DNA of 64,000 nt from Turbatrix aceti. Taxonomy: Eukaryota > Nematoda > Chromadorea > Rhabditida > Panagrolaimidae. The stretch is taken from NCBI GenBank assembly GCA_963969345.1, contig OZ017769.1, positions 2,167,024 to 2,231,023 of the forward strand, given 5' to 3'. Below, in pieces: positions 35,512 to 47,632 of the stretch. The position numbers and the translations under genes are program-made. Under the pieces are notes generated by a model that made no database searches, had not been told where the DNA came from, and was given only the letters and a program-made list of their open reading frames with translations. Each line of letters starts with the position of its first letter. Position 1 is the stretch's first letter.

Positions 35512-38500
35512 ATGTGGCTTCACAGCCTGCCCTTCCTTCTAGCGATTCTTCCCTTCGCAGACTCGCTGCCCGTCTCTCCCTCACCCATCGAAGGCAGCGG
35601 CGAAGAAGACAACGACCCCGCCCCAACGCTGCCAACCCCCTCCGCCTTCCGAAACTCAGTCGTCGAGACCGAAGTCGTGAGAAGCGAGTTGTCAAACCAC
35701 TTTGACATCCAGAAGGACTCGCTGGACGAGCTTGGAAGTCTCCTGCTGAAGGTGAAGCAACTCGCGCATCGACAGGTCTACGGCGACCGGGTTTTTAGTC
35801 GGGACAGCGCGGTCGACAGCAAGAAACCCGTGTCCATCAGCCCGACTCAGCCGAAAACTAAGCCGGAGTTGACGCCTTATCTCTTCGAGGGGGACATCTT
35901 CCTGACCGAGCGCCAGGCTACGTCTATTTTGAATCACCTGGCCGCGGAGGAGGAAGATGGGCGTAAACCGAGGTCTCTGACTGCTGATCCGAAAGCTAGG
36001 TGGACCAAATTTCCTATTCGATACAGGTTTCATGATTCTATGAGTAAGTTATCCTTGGATGGAATATTTTGAAATTTTCGTTAGATTGGTGGAAATGTTG
36101 TGCAGTTTTAGTGCCAAAAATGGTAATTGAATATATGAAATTAAAATTTGCGGGTAAAAAAACCAAAAAAATGCCAAACAAAAAATGTGAAAATGGCGTT
36201 TTTTTTATTTTTTTTATATTAATTTTTTTTTAAATTTATTTTTTTATTTTTTTAAACCGGGATCCGTAATTTTTAAATTTTTAACAGATTGTACATCAAA
36301 AACTGTGTCAAATTATATGCTAAAGGTTTCTAAAAGGTTAATAAATAGTTTTCAAGTTCAAAAGATAAAAAATTTCAAAATGTTAATTTTTGCCGAATTT
36401 AGCTTCTTTAACTTTTTTAAAAGTTTGATTAAAAGCAAACTCTAATATAATACATAGCACAAATGCAATTACCATATTTGTAAAAAATTTTATGTCAATT
36501 GACCATCAAAATATGCCATCCTATCTGGATGATCCATTTCCTAATTATCACCCTTCCAGCCTTCTTCGCGATCAAGCACGTCGTCACAGCGCTCGACTAC
36601 TGGCAAAACCAAACCTGCGTCCGCTTCCGTCACGTGCCAGAAGCCGACGACAAGCCGGACGGCGACTACATCGAGTTCTTCAAGGGCCAAGGCTGCTACT
36701 CCATGATCGGTCGCTACGGCAGTCGCCAGGGCATCTCGATAGGCGAAGGCTGCGAGCGGACCGGAATCGTAGAACACGAAGTGGGGCACGCTCTCGGTCT
36801 CTGGCACGAGCAGTCTCGACCCGATGCCGGAGCTCACGTCGAGGTCGAGAAGGATTTCATCCTTCCGTCGTACATGAGCGACTTCCAGCAGCGAGGAACG
36901 GACGAGATCGACGATCTTGGCCTTCCCTACGATTACGGTAGCGTCATGCACTACGGTTCGACGGCCTTCAGCTCAGATGGGACGTCGAGAACTCTGCTGA
37001 CTCTCGACCCTCTGTTCCAGAGCACCATCGGTCAGCGGGAAAAGCTGTCGTTCCTGGACGTAAAAGTCATCAACAAGGCCTACTGTGAAGGTGAGTCGGG
37101 AAGGGGTGCGGCGGGTGCCATTCGAGGCGAAGCACAGACAAATGCAGTGACAAGGCAGCCAAGTGCGCCAACGGCGGCTATCCGCATCCCAATCGGTGTT
37201 CTACCTGCCTCTGTCCAGGTGGATACGGTGGGATTACCTGCGAAGAACACGAGCCGCCCATCAAAGCAAAATGCGGAGGCGTGATCAAGCTGGATGACAA
37301 GAAAATCGTCAATCTGACGTCACCGGGTTACGATGACGACGGATACGTCGAAAATCAATTTTGCGCGTGGGTGATCACGGCGCCGAAAGGGATGCGAGTG
37401 CAGTACGAGTTCGTCGAGGATTTTGGCTTCCTCTGCGCGACTACCTGCGTCGACTATGTCGAGATCAAGCTGGGCAAGGATCAGAGATTGACGGGACCCC
37501 GCTTTTGCTGCTTCCACAAGCCGGACGGAAAGCTGGTCAGCGATGAGAGAACTTCCGCGGTTTTGTTCAGGTCGCAGGCGAGTCAGGATGTCGGGTTCAA
37601 GCTGACTGTCAGGGCTAGTAAGTTTTTTGACTGTTTTTGAAGAGAGTAAAAATTGATTCATTCCAGCGAACAACCCTCCTGAGAAGCCGGAAAAACGGTC
37701 TACGACCACCACACGTGAGTATTTAAAAAAATACATACAAAAAAAGACGTGAAAAAAGTCGTAATTTCGCATTAAAAATAAAAAAAGTCGTAATTTCGCA
37801 TAAAAAAAAAATTTAATTCCCAGAAATAAAAAAATCTAACATGAAAAATTTAAAAAAATATTCAAAGCATTGCAAAATGAATAAACCTAGAAAGAAATGA
37901 AAAAAGTTTGGGCAAGACATTATCCGACAAAACGTTGCGCAGAATATTGTTTTCCTATTTTTGTTGCCAGAATTTTAAAAAAAAAGTTAGGTATACGAAA
38001 AATTAGGGACTTTCATAACAAAAAATTTTCTTTTTTTGTTTTACGCGCTTGGTCTGTAAATCTTTTTTGGACTGTCGATCGAATTTTTTTTCAGTCGACT
38101 CTAATTACGTTTCCTTCCAGCAATGCCAACAACCATCGCCGGCACAAACATCCTCAGCGAATGGGGCCCGTGGTCAGCGTGCTCCAAGCCCTGTGGTGGT
38201 TGCGGTATTCGCTCCCGAGTTCGAACCTGTCAGACTGCAGAATGCGAGTAAGTTTCATCACTTTCGGCCTTGAGAACTTCGCCCGGCCTAAACTAGGGAT
38301 CAACAGTTCAAAAATCTCAAAAAAAAAAATTTCTTGATTTTTCTAGTGACAAAACCCAAGAATTCGACACGTGCAACATGCAAGCGTGCCCCGTATCCTC
38401 CCAGTGCCAAAAAGTCTTCTTCATCAACCGTCTCTGCGAAGACAAGGTCTGTTCCCAGTTCGCGGACGCTCCATCCGAGTGCAACGCCCCCACATGCTGT

Positions 38501-38563
38501 CCGCCCTTCTCCGTCAAGGACGGCATCTGTGTCGGCGATGATTCCGCCTTCGATTTTCCATAG
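35512..38563 (+). CDS. Astacin metalloprotease with EGF, CUB and TSP1 domains (NAS type)
   Basis: Six exons: 35512-36043, 36560-37090, 37138-37617, 37667-37714, 38121-38247 and 38347-38563; 644 aa. Order: signal peptide (1-18); propeptide carrying LFEGDIFLT, the aspartate-switch motif; astacin domain with HEVGHALGLWH (H250, E251, H254, H260) and the Met-turn SVMHY (M307); an EGF module (CANGGYPHPNRCSTCLCPGG); a CUB domain (CGGVIKL... to FKLTVRA); a TSP1 repeat (WGPWSACSKPCGGCGIRSR); and a cysteine-rich tail. This architecture matches the C. elegans NAS subgroup that acts on cuticle during moulting. All catalytic residues are present, so an active secreted protease is expected. The intron before the EGF module is only 47 nt. 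Confidence 0.93.
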
Positions 38564-38656
38564 TATAGCCTGTTCATATTTACGAAGCACCATAACTTAC
38601 TTACTTATTACGATCCATCATCGATCAACTTCTATAAAAAAAAGACTGTTACTGAC

Positions 38657-41101
38657 TCAAGCTCGCTGTGCCGGTACTGGGGCAGGTGGCTGCAGGTACC
38701 CTCCCGGGTTGAGCACGCGTGACACAATCATATTGTAATCCAGATCGACGTGCATGCGTTTGAGGATGACGTCATACGGTATATACTTGATGGTCAGGGT
38801 ACCGTCGCCGTTGACAGGGGGTTTCGGTCGGAGGAGGCCTTGCATGCGGGCACAAATGAGTCGCCGGTAGTCATCGTACTTGGATGGGTCGCTCGGACGC
38901 GCTGAACCATAGACACGATTTTCAAACCAAGCGTAGAGCTCGTCATGGGGCAGGATCCGGACAATCGACTTGTCAGCGGGTTTTTCGTCTCGAGACAGGA
39001 CCGCATTGACGTCACCGCCGTGTTTCACTCTTATCTTCTCGCAGACAGTTTTGAGGAGTTCCCGGAACGTGATTCCAACAAATCCAATTCCCCGGCAGAA
39101 TTCCAGGGTTCCATAAAGATTCACAATGTGATCCGAAATGAGTTGTCGAACAGCCGACGAATATTTGATAAACATGGCAATCAGCCAATTTGTCAGACAC
39201 GTCGGTCGTTGGAGCGAGATTTCAGGAGAATAAGCGACATTGAGCGTCTTCATTCCGTTGTCCTTGGATCCTTTTTTGTCCTGGGAAATGTAATTTCCAA
39301 AATGAGAAAGGGTATTCTCGCTCATGTGCTTTTCGATGCGGCGCAGTGCTTCGGCGAGGGCCTTCGACCAGTTCGGGCTGATGTCATCGGAGAGCCCGAG
39401 TGCTCGTTCGTACTCGGCGTTGACGAATTCCGTGAGAGCGATGATGTCCTTCTTCAGGTACTCGGGAGGATAGATCGTCGTAAAGTTGTTGTGGAGCATG
39501 GTTTCCAGAAACGCTTCATCCTGGTCCCAGGTGTCCAGGATACTGTCCTCGGTCGGTGGAGCGCGTATCTGATGAATAGGCTTCTTTTTGGGTGTTTCAG
39601 CGGCTTTTTTGATCGCGAAATTGCTGAGTTCGCGTCGGAATAGGGACCATAGTTCTTCGGGCGTCCGAATCTAAAAACCACCAAAAAATGACATAAATAC
39701 AGAGTTTATAATGTTTTTTTGTCGCTCCTTTATTTTAAAATTTTTTCGTTCGCTCTGATATAAATAAAATTATTTTATGCTCGCGTTTTTTCAGATTAAT
39801 ATTTCTTCATTACTTATTTTTTTAACATAAAATTTCAAACTTTTCAACCAAACTTTTAGTAAAAATCCAAATGCAAGTCTTTCTGATTTCGAAACTAACT
39901 TTTATAAAAAAATTTACTCAAAAATAAATAAAAATAAATTTTTGTAATTTTTTTTAGTTTTTTGAACTCGATCCGAGTTTTTCGCACTTTCAAAATTTTG
40001 CTCCGCTCCTGCTCTTTTTTTTTATTTTTTTTACGCTCGCACCGTTGCCGATCAGGAGCGATCAAAAACCTGGAATAAAAAACCCAAAAAAAAGCCAACT
40101 CACATTCTTCGAAGCCTTCTGAACAGTCTTGGAATTGAGGAGGTACTCAAACTTTTCAGCTTGCTCAGTTGATAGATCGTACAACTGTAAAAACCGTTGA
40201 TAAAAGTAGTAAACATTTTCCAGTCAAGAAACAGAAAAACTGTAATAAAACAAACCGTTCGTGAAAAAAGAGCGCAAACACGAAGTACGGCTGACCATTC
40301 GTATTTACGCTCATTGCTATTCTTCACTTTACGATTGATAACGTCCATCAGGAGTTGAACGTTGTTTTGGTCACCAAAGAAGAGGTTTATTTCGTTTTTG
40401 GCCTAAATTATGGGGGCTAAAGATAAACAAAAATGTTTTAAAAAATAGGGCTTACGTTGCGGAGAAAACGGTCTCTTGCTACTTTGAGAAGAAGTTTACG
40501 ATTTCCCCGGTAAGTGAGATTCTCTGTTCGTATAAGATCGTCCATCATTTCTTGGCATCGCTAAAAAAGTCAGAAAATAGGCTTAAAAATATCAAAAACA
40601 GTCAGTTTTGCGTTTTTGACCGTTTTCAGATGGGTTTACGGTTAAAAAAGCGTTTCAGAATATTCTAAGGTGTTAACGGTCTAACAAAGTCAAAAACGCT
40701 CACAGTTGGAGTGTAGAAAGACTTGTCCTTGATAAAGCGACCTCGTCCTGCCAAATCTCCCAGTTTTGCTGCCACATACTCACTAAAAAAATTTTAGGTA
40801 AAATTTTTATTTTTAGGCCGCTTTCTTACAAATCAATAGGATCGTTATCAGCCTTAAGAGATTCCATAGAAAACTTTAGCGCGTAATAGCGCTCAGGCTG
40901 AATCCATCGATCGTCGATGCGCCGCGGAAGGTGATGGGCGGTAGCCGCAACCGCTGCAGCCATCGCAGCGTAAGCTCCGGCGCCATTATCCGTTCCGAGG
41001 ACATCAATAACCGTCGTAGCTCCTCCCGACGACGACGACGCCGCATCGGAAGATGCTGCTTCGTCGCCTGACGTCGTCGTAGTGCCTAGATGATCGTTCA
41101 T
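38657..41101 (-). CDS. Conserved-looking protein of unknown function, 565 aa
   Basis: Six minus-strand exons (40830-41101, 40704-40782, 40456-40560, 40256-40402, 40104-40184, 38657-39670) splice in phase to 565 aa. The first 60 residues are Ser/Ala/Asp-rich low complexity; the rest is mostly helical, with a basic PKKKP stretch near residue 257. No signal peptide, TM segment or catalytic motif is seen, which suggests a soluble, possibly nuclear protein. The C-terminal end (TIKYIPYDVILKRM, then NPGGYLQPPAPVPAQ) is proline-rich. Codon use and clean splice sites make it a real gene; I do not recognise the family. It is convergent with the astacin gene, with only about 93 bp between stops. Confidence 0.75.
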
Positions 41102-42032
41102 CGTTCTTTTACCCTTCCTCTCTCTTTTTTTTCAAAACTCCTTTTTTGAGATTAACTGTCTGGAGACCAGAGAGTAGGGCAGGATACGGGCAGCAAAAAT
41201 TTGTAGGATTTGGGACAAAACCCGTAGGAAAAATCGTAGGAGAAGAGACGACACACACTCAAACTCAGACAGATAAAACTGCAACAACACAGCACACACA
41301 GCTTGGCAGCAGTGGGAAAAATTTCGTTGTTAGGTGCTTGAAATGCGCACGCGCCCCCACGCTGTCGGGTACACCGGACAGGATCCAGGGTCCATCGGTG
41401 ACCTGCGCGTAGACAGGTATTTTTTTTTAAACACGCAAACAACTGAAAATGGCGACTTGAAAGAAAGAAAAGGACGGTGAATGAATGACGTGCGACTTTT
41501 TTTTGTACTTTACGATCTTTGGTTGTTTTTCGACACGAAAAATTCTCACGAACTGGATTTGAAAAAATCGTAACCTAAATATGTTATTTTTTTTACTGTA
41601 ATTTCTGTAATTTTGATTTATCGCGTTCATTTTGTTGTTTTTTCATTGTTTTTGGCCATTTTTCCTGTTTTTATCGAGTATTTTTTTGTTTTTGAAACAG
41701 TTCGGTGAGAAAAAGACTGACGAATGACGTGCGATTTTTTGCACCCTACGATCTTTGATTGTTTTTCGACACGAAAATTCTCATTAACTTGGTTTAAAAA
41801 ATCATAACCACAATTTGTTATTTATTTACTGTAATTTTTGGTTTTTTTGCACTTCACGTAAACTTTGAAAAAAATATCGCGTTAGGACCTTTGCATTTAG
41901 TTTTACGTTAATTTTTGATATTTGTGTTCAATTTTCGTCGTTTTTTTAATTTTTTTCCGTTTTTCAACCTTTTTTGTTTGTAAAACAGTTTAAACTTAAA
42001 AAAATTTATTACAGTATACATATTTTTTTTAT
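41102..42032. repeat. Intergenic region with a tandem duplicated segment
   Basis: Two copies of a roughly 130-bp sequence start at about 41465 and 41700. Each runs GACGTGCGA...TACGATCTTTG.TTGTTTTTCGACACGAAAA..TTCTCA, then a TGTTATTT...ACTGTAATTT tail, with about 85% visual similarity. 41104-41410 is GC-richer and is probably the promoter or 5' UTR of the 565-aa gene. No coding gene seen. Confidence 0.55.
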
Positions 42033-43233
42033 TTACGCATCTGGAGTTTCCAAATTGATGATAAGCTTGCCCTTGCTGGCAGGCTTGTTGATGACGTACT
42101 CATGAGCTTCGGCGAGGCGTGAAAGAGGGTATTCCGTGTCGATGACAGGCTTGATGGTGCCATCGTTGAGCATTCGATCGAAAACGGCTCGGACGTGGTC
42201 GAGTTCCTAAAAAAGTTCATATTCAGTTAAAAATATTTTTTTTACCCCAAAAACATACCACTTGTTCAGCGTTTGACAGTTTTACGCCAACGATGGACGC
42301 TTCCTTGGCCATCGTCTTGCGGGGGTCGATTTCAATTCTACCACGACTGCCGACGACCAGGACCCGGCCATAGGGGGCGATAATTTCCAAATCCTTATCC
42401 AGGTTGACATTGGCTAGGTTTTCGAGGATGACGTCGAATCCACGGGGCTCGATTGCCAGCAGTTCGGCAAAGTGATTCGGGTCGTGGTGGTTGGCGATGC
42501 CAGTGACGCCCAGTTGACGGAGGAGTTCGAGTCCCTCCTCGGATCCGGCAGTGCCAAAAACCCTCAGGTTATGGCCCTTGGCGATTTGGATCGCAGCAGT
42601 GCCGACACCACCCGTCGCGCCATGGATGAGCACGCTTTCTCCCTGCTGGGCATGACCCCGGGAAAAAAGCGCGTGGTACACGGTGACGTAAGTAATCCCG
42701 ATGCCCGCACCCTGAACAAAGGACAGACGATCCGGGAGGCTGAATACTTTTCCCTGATCGACCAGGGCGAATTCCGCGGCACTGCCGGTGACTGGGCCGA
42801 AGAAAAAGACCCGTTCACCGACTTTGACTGTTGTCACACCGCTGCCGACAGCCTCGACGAGGCCGGCGCCTTCGGTTCCCGGGGTGTACGGGAGTTCGGG
42901 GAGGACTGCATAAGTTCCAGAACGAATATATGTATCCACGGGATTGACACCTGCAGCCTTGACTCGGACGAGGACCTGGTTATCCCCAGGCGTCGGAATC
43001 GGGACGTCAGAGACGGTTTCGATCACCGACGACGGGCCAAAGGCTGAAACACGGGCTGCACGCATAGCTGAACTGAGCAGTCGCTGCTGGCTGGTAAACA
43101 ATGTGTTTTTGCGAAGGAAAGATGGGGAAAAAGATGCTGACAACGCACGACGCGCTGTCGATGAGTAGTGACAACAACGCCGCCCTCCCGAGATCAGCGG
43201 CGGCGTCCGCAACAGCACTGCGGCTGCGGCCAT
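42033..43233 (-). CDS. CRYZ: Zeta-crystallin-like NADPH:quinone oxidoreductase, probable mitochondrial form
   Basis: Two minus-strand exons, 42259-43233 and 42033-42206, give 382 aa. It belongs to the MDR superfamily, quinone oxidoreductase branch. Visible motifs are AAGVNPVDTYIRSGTY, ELPYTPGTEGAGLVEAVG and the Rossmann NADPH-binding loop VLIHGATGGVGTAAIQIAK; structural-zinc cysteines of alcohol dehydrogenases are absent. It should reduce quinones one electron at a time with NADPH. The first 56 residues are rich in Arg, Ser and Ala without acids, as in a mitochondrial targeting peptide; an internal Met (MRAARVSAFGPSS) would give a cytosolic form. Confidence 0.9.
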
Positions 43234-43634
43234 AAAATGAGACTAAAAATCAAATCAAATAACGATTACGCACCGGGAGACCGCTTTATTGTTTCCGCGG
43301 AGTTTCAAGAACAACGAATCATTCATTTGTGCTTTTTTTCACACATTTACGTACAACAAATACGAAAACAAAGAACTGGTGTATAAAAATGTAGCGTTGT
43401 ATGCTGTTATCAATTTTTTTTACTACGTTTATGACGTAATTTTAACGACAAACAAGGTCATTTATCAATGAAATCATTTTATTGTGGGGACAACAATCGA
43501 TGTACTATTTGAAAAAAAAGACAAATACAACCGGCAACAGCTGCTGGCCAGATGAAAATTGTTGACAGATTAAAAAAAAACAGATTTTTTAAAAATTTTG
43601 CAACGTCGTCAGGCTTTTCAGCCGGTCATTTGCC

Positions 43635-43675
43635 TGCTGATCTGATCCGAAAAGTGATCTGATCTGCCATCTCTG
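43635..43675. repeat. Solo end of the GATCAGATCA MITE family
   Basis: It matches in reverse complement the left end of the copy at 60727 (CAGAGATGG..GATCAGATCACTTTTCGGATCAGATCAGC). It sits 115 bp before the BTB-family relic. Confidence 0.7.
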
Positions 43676-43790
43676 CAGTGCAATGCAAAAGCTTTCCACC
43701 GCTCGACATCAAGCAGGTTCCCACTAAGAACTTCCCAGATCGCAAAGGCAGTCTGCCAAATCGCGTGACACATTTACAATGAAATTGCAG

Positions 43791-44265
43791 CCGAAAAGTA
43801 CAATGTAGAAGTTCTTTACATGTAAGTTTTTTTTGCCAGAAAACAATTAACAAATTTGATTCGTGTGGAAATCCGTTCTCGTGAGCAAAGATTTTTTTCT
43901 GTTTGGATTTCGAAGCGTTAATTTCCTGGGCTTGAGGTAATGCTGCATTCATCCCTCATAACCACGGCACTCTTCGCTTCGTGAAAAACGTAAAATACAC
44001 CATAGTGTTCGGAACTTTGGATCCCGAATTCATAGATCATAATTATTTCTGTTGTTTGCGCAACGGTATGGACAGTTATTGCGACGTGAACAATGCCAAA
44101 TTCTGCCGATGCGGTTATGATTGCAAACCCGTGTCTAAAGAACTACAATCTGACGACAGCGTTTTGAAAGATGACCATTCACAATGTCAGCATCGACGCA
44201 ATTCTTACTTTCAGATATTACACATGTTGAGTTGTTTCAGGATGTGTTTTTTTGCTTTGAAGTAA
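43791..44265 (+). pseudogene. Relic of a BTB-family gene (exon 3 start and PHR-like end)
   Basis: An acceptor ATTGCAG is followed at 43791 by CCGAAAAGTACAATGTAGAAG, coding AEKYNVEVLY, homologous to the start of exon 3 in copy C (AEKYRFQVL); it meets a stop soon after. From about 43975 the sequence reads VKNVKYTIVFGTLDPEF, then NYFCCL and AKFCRCGYDC, the same strand-and-cysteine pattern as the last exon of copies A-C. The BACK region is missing and the end decays into a run-on. I interpret it as a truncated, non-functional copy. Confidence 0.6.
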
Positions 44266-44669
44266 AACTTTTTTTTAATGTAATATAATCAAAAAAATAA
44301 GAACAAGGTAAACAGAAAAAAAAATACATACCTGAAAAAAAGTGCAAGTAACAAAAAAACAAAAGTTGTACCATGAAATTTACGACCAAAAGATAACATG
44401 TCCCTGACAAACATTAGTAAGTCGAGTAACGATCATCTGACGTAAGAAAAAATACGCGTGTACATCCCTCGGGATAACCCACGAGTTTGCAGCTTACGAT
44501 GCGTAATTAGCGGCATGGAGGGATTTATTACAGCACCATAACAACTTTTCACGGCAACATTTGTAAAAAACAGACGAGAACCTGCATAAAAAGTACATAA
44601 ATGCAGTTTTGAGAGTTTCGAGAGTCTCGACGCGAAAGTGCGTGCGTGCTTGCATCTTCATCAGTTTAC

Positions 44670-45778
44670 ACACTACGCGAAAAAATCCCGACACGAAGCG
44701 CGTGCGCATTTTTGCGCGTTTTTTTGAAAGTGATGTCTATTTGGCGTCATTTTTCGGGTATTCATAATTTTTTCTTAGTTTTGCCATTCACCACTCTTAA
44801 CAACCACAGACCGACAATTCAAATGCACTTTTGACCTAATTGATAACTCATCATAGCGCTCCGCTACAACGCAGCGAAAATGCTATTGCATGAAAAAACC
44901 GTTGTGCCGTTCTCAAAACTGGGATCGTTATTCCGTATTTTGGCAGTCTACGCACCTTCTACACACTCATTGATTAAGTTGGAGCCCATGGTGGTGCCAT
45001 TTGTATCGATCACTTTTGTGATATAACGGTTTACAATTTGACCCTTTTGACGTGTGTCGTCGGGACCACCTGAGTACAGCGATATTGCCCCAAATGTGTT
45101 TTATCGTACTCATTTGGCCCCGCAGGGCTCAAAAAACAAAAAAAAGTATGTGGCAATAGTGATATTGAAGTTCTCGTCGACGTACTCCTTTTGCTTCATA
45201 AAAACCTAGGGTAACACTATGCACGCGTGCGCGCAGAGTGTTCCTTGTTCTACCATAGGGTATTCTTGCCTTTGGGCATCATTGATTAGTGATATATGGC
45301 TACTTTTTTTGTTTTTTGAGCCCTGCGGGGCCAAATGAGTACGATAAAACACATTTGGGGCAATATCGCTGTACTCAGGTGGTCCCGACGACACACGTCA
45401 AAAGGGTCAAATTGTAAACCGTTATATCACAAAAGTGATCGATACAAATGGCACCACCATGGGCTCCAACTTAATCAATGAGTGTGTAGAAGGTGCGTAG
45501 ACTGCCAAAATACGGAATAACGATCCCAGTTTTGAGAACGGCACAACGGTTTTTTCATGCAATAGCATTTTCGCTGCGTTGTAACGGAGCGCTATGATGA
45601 GTTATCAATTAGGTCAAAAGTGCATTTGAATTGTCGGTCTTTGGTTGTTAAGAGTGGTGAATGGCAAAACTAAGAAAAAATTATGAATACCCGAAAAATG
45701 ACGCCAAATAGACATCACTTTCAAAAAAAAACGCAAAAATGCGCACGCGCTTCGTGTCGGGATTTTTTCGCGTAGTGT
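44670..45778. repeat. Foldback element: near-perfect inverted repeat with about 480-bp arms
   Basis: Arms 44670-45148 and 45301-45778 are reverse complements with only scattered mismatches (for example a G/T change near 44872 and a C/A change near 44809). Outer ends read ACACTACGCGAAAAAATCCC. The 152-bp spacer contains GCACGCGTGCGCGC. No transposase frame is present, so this is a non-autonomous foldback DNA element or a hairpin-forming repeat. It ends about 155 bp upstream of the UEV1 start codon, so it may form part of that promoter. Confidence 0.85.
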
Positions 45779-45934
45779 TTACAAGGGAGAAACATCGGTC
45801 ATACGCGTTTTTGCCTGCTTCGCGTTGCAATCTTTTTCCTCGCCCTGCTAGTCACCAATTTATACTTCAATCCATTGATCCATTGTATTGTTATCATTTT
45901 GTAGACATTTATACGGCTCGACGACGGCTAGACC

Positions 45935-47124
45935 ATGAGTGGAGGTGGGTTTTTGAGACTTGTTGGCATTGATTTTTTGACTAGATAACAAACAAACACA
46001 CGCGTTTCATTGGTTTTTTAGTCGAGGTGCCACGCAACTTTCGTCTTCTTGAAGAGCTCGAGGACGGCCAGAAGGGCAAGGGCGATGGCAACATTTCTTG
46101 GGGACTCGAAGACGATGACGATATGACTCTCACTCGCTGGACCGGCATGGTTATTGGGCCGAGTCGTGTGAGTTTACTCTATTTTTTTGCTCTCTTGATT
46201 GGAAGGCTCATTTGTCGGTTCTAGACCCCATTTGAAGCTCGTATCTACAACCTTCGGATAGAATGCGGTGCAAACTATCCCCGTGAGCCTCCCACCGTCC
46301 GTTTTACCACCAAGATCAACATGAATGGCGTAAATCCTCAGACTGGCGTAGTAAGTTGGCGGGTTTTATAATTTTACTTTTGATGGGATCAAAATCGATG
46401 ATTTGAACTGTTTTTGGTGGTGTTAGGTGTAAAATTACGTTTTTATGTCCAAAATCACCAAAAAAAACGGTTTTTAAAAAGTGCGGTCGTCATTTTTTGG
46501 TCATTGGATTGTATCTATGCGTGTTGGTTCAAATTTGGTAATTTTACCGTTTTTTAGGTTGAAAATTTAATTTTGAACCAAAATTACGTCTTTACATCTG
46601 AATTTGTCTGAAATTATTTTTGAACTTTTTATCGTTATTTTTAAGTCATTTTGGGGTTCAAATAGGTAAATTAGAGTTTTTAGGCCGCATTAGTGATTTT
46701 AGGTCAGAATTTACGTTTTGACGTCTAAAATTGTATAAAAATGTTATTTTTGATCGTCATACTCAAAATCGGAAGTAACAAAAATTCGATCGTAAAAATG
46801 TTATTCTGATACGGTAAACAACTGTCCGTGTTGTTACGTTTGATCATTTGTCAAAAAAGCGTGTCAAGAGTAACAACTCGGTAAATTTGACTTTTTTTTA
46901 GCTTTTTAGGCCTGTAAATACGTTTTTACATTCCAAATTGTAAAAAAAACGGTTTTTTAAATTTGTACTGTATTTTTCAGATTTCCAACAGCTTCGTACC
47001 TTCCCTTCGATCGTGGCATTCTAATTTTTACATCAAGACGGTGCTCGAAGACATCCGCAAGTACATGATGACTGCAAAGGAAAACTTCAGGCTCCAGCAA
47101 CCCCCCGAAGGCACTGTCTTCTGA
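45935..47124 (+). CDS. UBE2V1: Ubiquitin-conjugating enzyme variant UEV1/MMS2
   Basis: Exons 45935-45944, 46022-46167, 46225-46350 and 46981-47124 encode 141 aa, the family length. Landmarks are [57 protein letters not shown] and [20 protein letters not shown]. It has the UBC fold without the active-site cysteine, as in UEVs. UEVs pair with UBC13 to build Lys63-linked ubiquitin chains for DNA damage tolerance and signalling. The first coding exon is only 10 nt. Intron 3 is 630 nt and AT-rich. Confidence 0.95.
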
Positions 47125-47632
47125 TTTCCCTGCTTGTCTCCCAACGATGGATGGCTCTACCGTTACCACCACCACAACTACCGTGTAACGTGTAACTATC
47201 GTCAGTCAAAATCGCTCCGATGCAATCGCTCATCCCGAATCCATCTTTTTTCCCGTTTTTCTTCTTTCTTTCTTTCTCCATATTTTTTTTCTTGTTACAT
47301 CTTGGACATGACTGCTAGCTGTATCTTCCCTCCCCCACTCACCCACCGCCACCACCACCAACGACGCCGCCCTCCTTCTCCCATTGATTGTCATGTTTAT
47401 TTTATTTTTATTTTTTTTTCTGGTGTGTAAAAAAGAACGCGGCCACCGGCGCCGATCCGAGCAGGCACATTTGCTGCTGGTCGGGCGTGCGGATGGTCTC
47501 GGTAAGAGTAATTTATCTCATGGATCTAAAAAGTTGAAAAAAGTGGTTTGAAACCATGAAATATCTCAAAATTTGTTAAAATAACCGAATTTGGTTGCAT
47601 TTGGAAAATTTTCAGGGCCTGGATGCCTCTTA
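47125..47632 (+). promoter_or_regulatory. Intergenic region with probable 5' UTR exon and uORF of the PHIP/BRWD gene
   Basis: GC-rich sequence at about 47435-47504 ends in a good donor (CTCG|GTAAGAG); the next exon opens at 47616 after TTTTCAG. Spliced, they contain a short uORF, ATGGTCTCG then GGCCTGGATGCCTCTTAA, whose stop overlaps the main ATG (TAATG). The UEV1 3' UTR occupies the first part, with pyrimidine-rich runs. Confidence 0.4.
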
